Shown here: positions 21,628-22,925 of the stretch, one piece after another
Position numbering within the stretch: the first letter of the stretch is position 1
How the letters are laid out: each line of letters starts with the position of its first letter
DNA from: CAZTPJ01 sp964614515
GTDB taxonomy: Bacteria > Planctomycetota > Phycisphaerae > Phycisphaerales > UBA1924
Reading direction: 5' to 3'
DNA length: 22,925 nt
Assembly: GCA_964614515.1 (NCBI GenBank)
Contig: CAZTPJ010000063.1
Location: forward strand, 1-22,925
Program-made: the position numbers and the translations under genes
The notes under the pieces: model-generated
The model's database searches: none
Seen by the model: only the letters and a program-made list of their open reading frames with translations
Told to the model about the DNA's origin: nothing

Positions 21628-21656
21628 AAGATATCACCAGATCCCGGCCTACGCAA
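21628..21656 (-). promoter_or_regulatory. promoter of the carboxypeptidase gene
   Basis: On the minus strand TTGCGT (21656-21651) and TATCTT (21633-21628) are 17 bp apart, leaving a leader of about 65 nt before the TTG start. The -35 hexamer is identical to the one at 19799-19804. Confidence 0.55.
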
Positions 21657-21765
21657 TGGCGACGTCACCCGCCGATAATCCTGCCCCTTTGTCTCCGGGA
21701 TAGCGTGTCCGCGTGGCTATGCTCGCGATCGCGAACCCGCAGGCCGGGTCTCGGGGAGTTTCGGT

Positions 21766-22925
21766 GTGCTACAGGAACCACTGGTAGCGTTGGCCGCCGT
21801 GCTTGTCGTGGGAGTCGGTGCGCAGTGGCTTGCCTGGCGGATCAAGGTTCCGTCGATTCTCCTGCTGCTCATCTGCGGCGTGTTGATCGGCCCGGTGGTT
21901 CGATCATTCGATCCAGCGTGGGCGCTCGAACCCGATCGCCTTCTCGGCGAAGCCTTGATTCCGTTTGTGTCGTTGTCGGTTGGATTGATCCTCTATGAAG
22001 GTGGTTTGTCGCTCGACGTTCGTGACCTGCGCGGGGCGGGGGGTGTGGTCTGGTTGCTCGTGTCGGTCGGCGCGGCCGTGACGTGGGTCGGGGCGGCGCT
22101 GGGCGCGTACTTCCTCCTCGATCTTCCGCTGAATCTCGCGATTCTGCTCGGCGCGGTGATGATCGTCAGCGGTCCCACCGTGGTCCTTCCGCTGATTCGC
22201 CACATCAGGCCCATCGGTGTGACGGGACCGATCCTGCGGTGGGAGAGCATCGTCATCGATCCCATCGGCGCGACCGCGGCCGTGCTCGTCTTTGAGTTCA
22301 TCACCGCGACGGGACTTGGGACGGCGGCGATCTCCGCCGCGTGGGCGGTCGTCAAGACGCTGTTTGTCGGCGGCGGCCTTGGAATCGCCGGTGCTGGGGC
22401 GCTGGTCTTCATGCTTCGGCGACATCTCGTGCCGGATCACCTTCAGAACGCGGTGAGCCTGCTGATGGTTGCGGCCGCGTTCGCGATCTCGAATCAGATT
22501 CAGCCCGACTCTGGGCTTCTCACGGCCACGGTGATGGGAATCGCGCTGGCGAATCAGCGCCTCGCGGACATCGAGCGCATCGTCGAGTTCAAGGAGAATC
22601 TGCGCGTGCTGCTTCTGGGCTCGTTGTTCATCCTTCTGGGTGCGAGGATGCAACTGAGCGAAGTGACCACCGTGGGGCTGGGGAGCCTCGGGTTCCTGGC
22701 GCTGCTCGTGTTGCTTGTGCGGCCGGCGGGCGTGGCGCTGTGTACGCTGCGATCGCAACTCACGTTTCGAGAGAGGGCGTTTCTGGCATGGGTTGCGCCT
22801 CGCGGGGTCGTCGCCGCCGCGGTCAGTTCCGTCTTCGCCATTGAACTCCAGAATCGCGGCGTGCCCGGCGCGGAACGACTCGTGCCGATCATGTTCGCGG
22901 TGATCGTGGGCACCGTCCTCGTGTA
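21766..22925 (+). CDS. CPA1-type cation:proton antiporter, N-terminal part
   Basis: The gene begins at GTG 21766, with GGGGAG 7 nt upstream, and is still open at the window end (386 codons seen). The product is a multi-helix membrane protein. It opens VLQEPLVALAAVLVVGVGAQ and contains the family motifs LSVGLILYEGGLSLD, MIVSGPTVVLPLIRHIRP, GPILRWESIVIDPIGATAAV, ANQRLADIERIVEFKENLRV, LGSLFILLGARMQL and AWVAPRGVVAAAVSSVFAIE. The SGPT and IDP motifs hold the transport-site acidic residues of NhaP/CPA1 exchangers. The branch with a C-terminal TrkA-N domain reads almost identically here, so such a domain may follow outside the window. It exchanges Na+ or K+ for H+ across the inner membrane. It is divergent from the carboxypeptidase gene. 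Confidence 0.92.
   Translation, partial: MLQEPLVALAAVLVVGVGAQWLAWRIKVPSILLLLICGVLIGPVVRSFDPAWALEPDRLLGEALIPFVSLSVGLILYEGGLSLDVRDLRGAGGVVWLLVSVGAAVTWVGAALGAYFLLDLPLNLAILLGAVMIVSGPTVVLPLIRHIRPIGVTGPILRWESIVIDPIGATAAVLVFEFITATGLGTAAISAAWAVVKTLFVGGGLGIAGAGALVFMLRRHLVPDHLQNAVSLLMVAAAFAISNQIQPDSGLLTATVMGIALANQRLADIERIVEFKENLRVLLLGSLFILLGARMQLSEVTTVGLGSLGFLALLVLLVRPAGVALCTLRSQLTFRERAFLAWVAPRGVVAAAVSSVFAIELQNRGVPGAERLVPIMFAVIVGTVLV

Noticed and set aside
20393..21628. A 411-codon rightward open frame antisense to the carboxypeptidase
   Set aside because: Composition (very Arg/His-rich) is that of a shadow frame opposite a real M14 enzyme with all catalytic motifs.
21674..21679. GATAAT as the -10 of the antiporter gene
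   Set aside because: The hexamer is good but no -35 lies 16-18 bp upstream, and the true start site cannot be chosen from sequence alone.
21719..21787. A 22-codon ATG open frame overlapping the antiporter start
   Set aside because: It has no ribosome-binding site and ends in the antiporter coding region; there is nothing to distinguish it from chance.

Overview
The window looks like chromosomal DNA from a high-GC planctomycete, most likely of the Phycisphaerae. Five secreted proteins end in a doubled, cysteine-bearing EF-hand/dockerin-like module (core C-D-I-F-D-F-L, ending Gly-Cys). This resembles the tail annotated in that lineage as a GC-type dockerin domain. A prepilin-type protein with the planctomycete FTLVELLVVIAI motif and REP-like intergenic repeats built on GAAGCCCGACCGT agree with this. 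The assignment is by recognition; no search was run.

Layout. (1) 1-1050, leftward: the start of a metal-efflux type operon, with a Cys/His-rich exported protein followed by a TolC/CusC-like outer-membrane lipoprotein cut by the window edge. (2) 1268-3019: a large cytoplasmic ankyrin-repeat protein. (3) 3290-5354: a glycine-zipper lipoprotein and an FG-GAP-like lipoprotein. REP-like elements lie on both sides of the second one, and one of them contains a 122-bp MITE-like insertion with its own terminal inverted repeats. (4) 5600-11129, leftward: two secreted beta-propeller proteins with dockerin-like tails and a DUF481 outer-membrane beta-barrel. (5) 11222-15297, rightward: an alpha/beta-hydrolase lipoprotein, a MotA/MotB stator pair and a prepilin-like protein. 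(6) 15420-16254: a probable toxin-antitoxin pair, a VbhA-like small protein overlapping a Fic AMP-transferase. (7) 16293-21556, leftward: a ChaN-family lipoprotein, two dockerin-tailed proteins of unknown function with clear terminators, and a dockerin-tailed M14 zinc carboxypeptidase. (8) 21766-end: a CPA1-type cation:proton antiporter, cut by the window edge.

Most of the products are exported: lipoproteins, outer-membrane proteins and surface or secreted enzymes. Two translation-start styles coexist. Most genes have good Shine-Dalgarno sites. Four lack one and instead have a TATACT or TATCAT box only 5-11 nt before ATG, which predicts leaderless or nearly leaderless mRNAs. The best candidates for something under-described are the nested REP-like/MITE elements, the VbhA-like/Fic pair, the dockerin-tail set with its near-identical DNA segments, and several operator-like palindromes placed on promoters.
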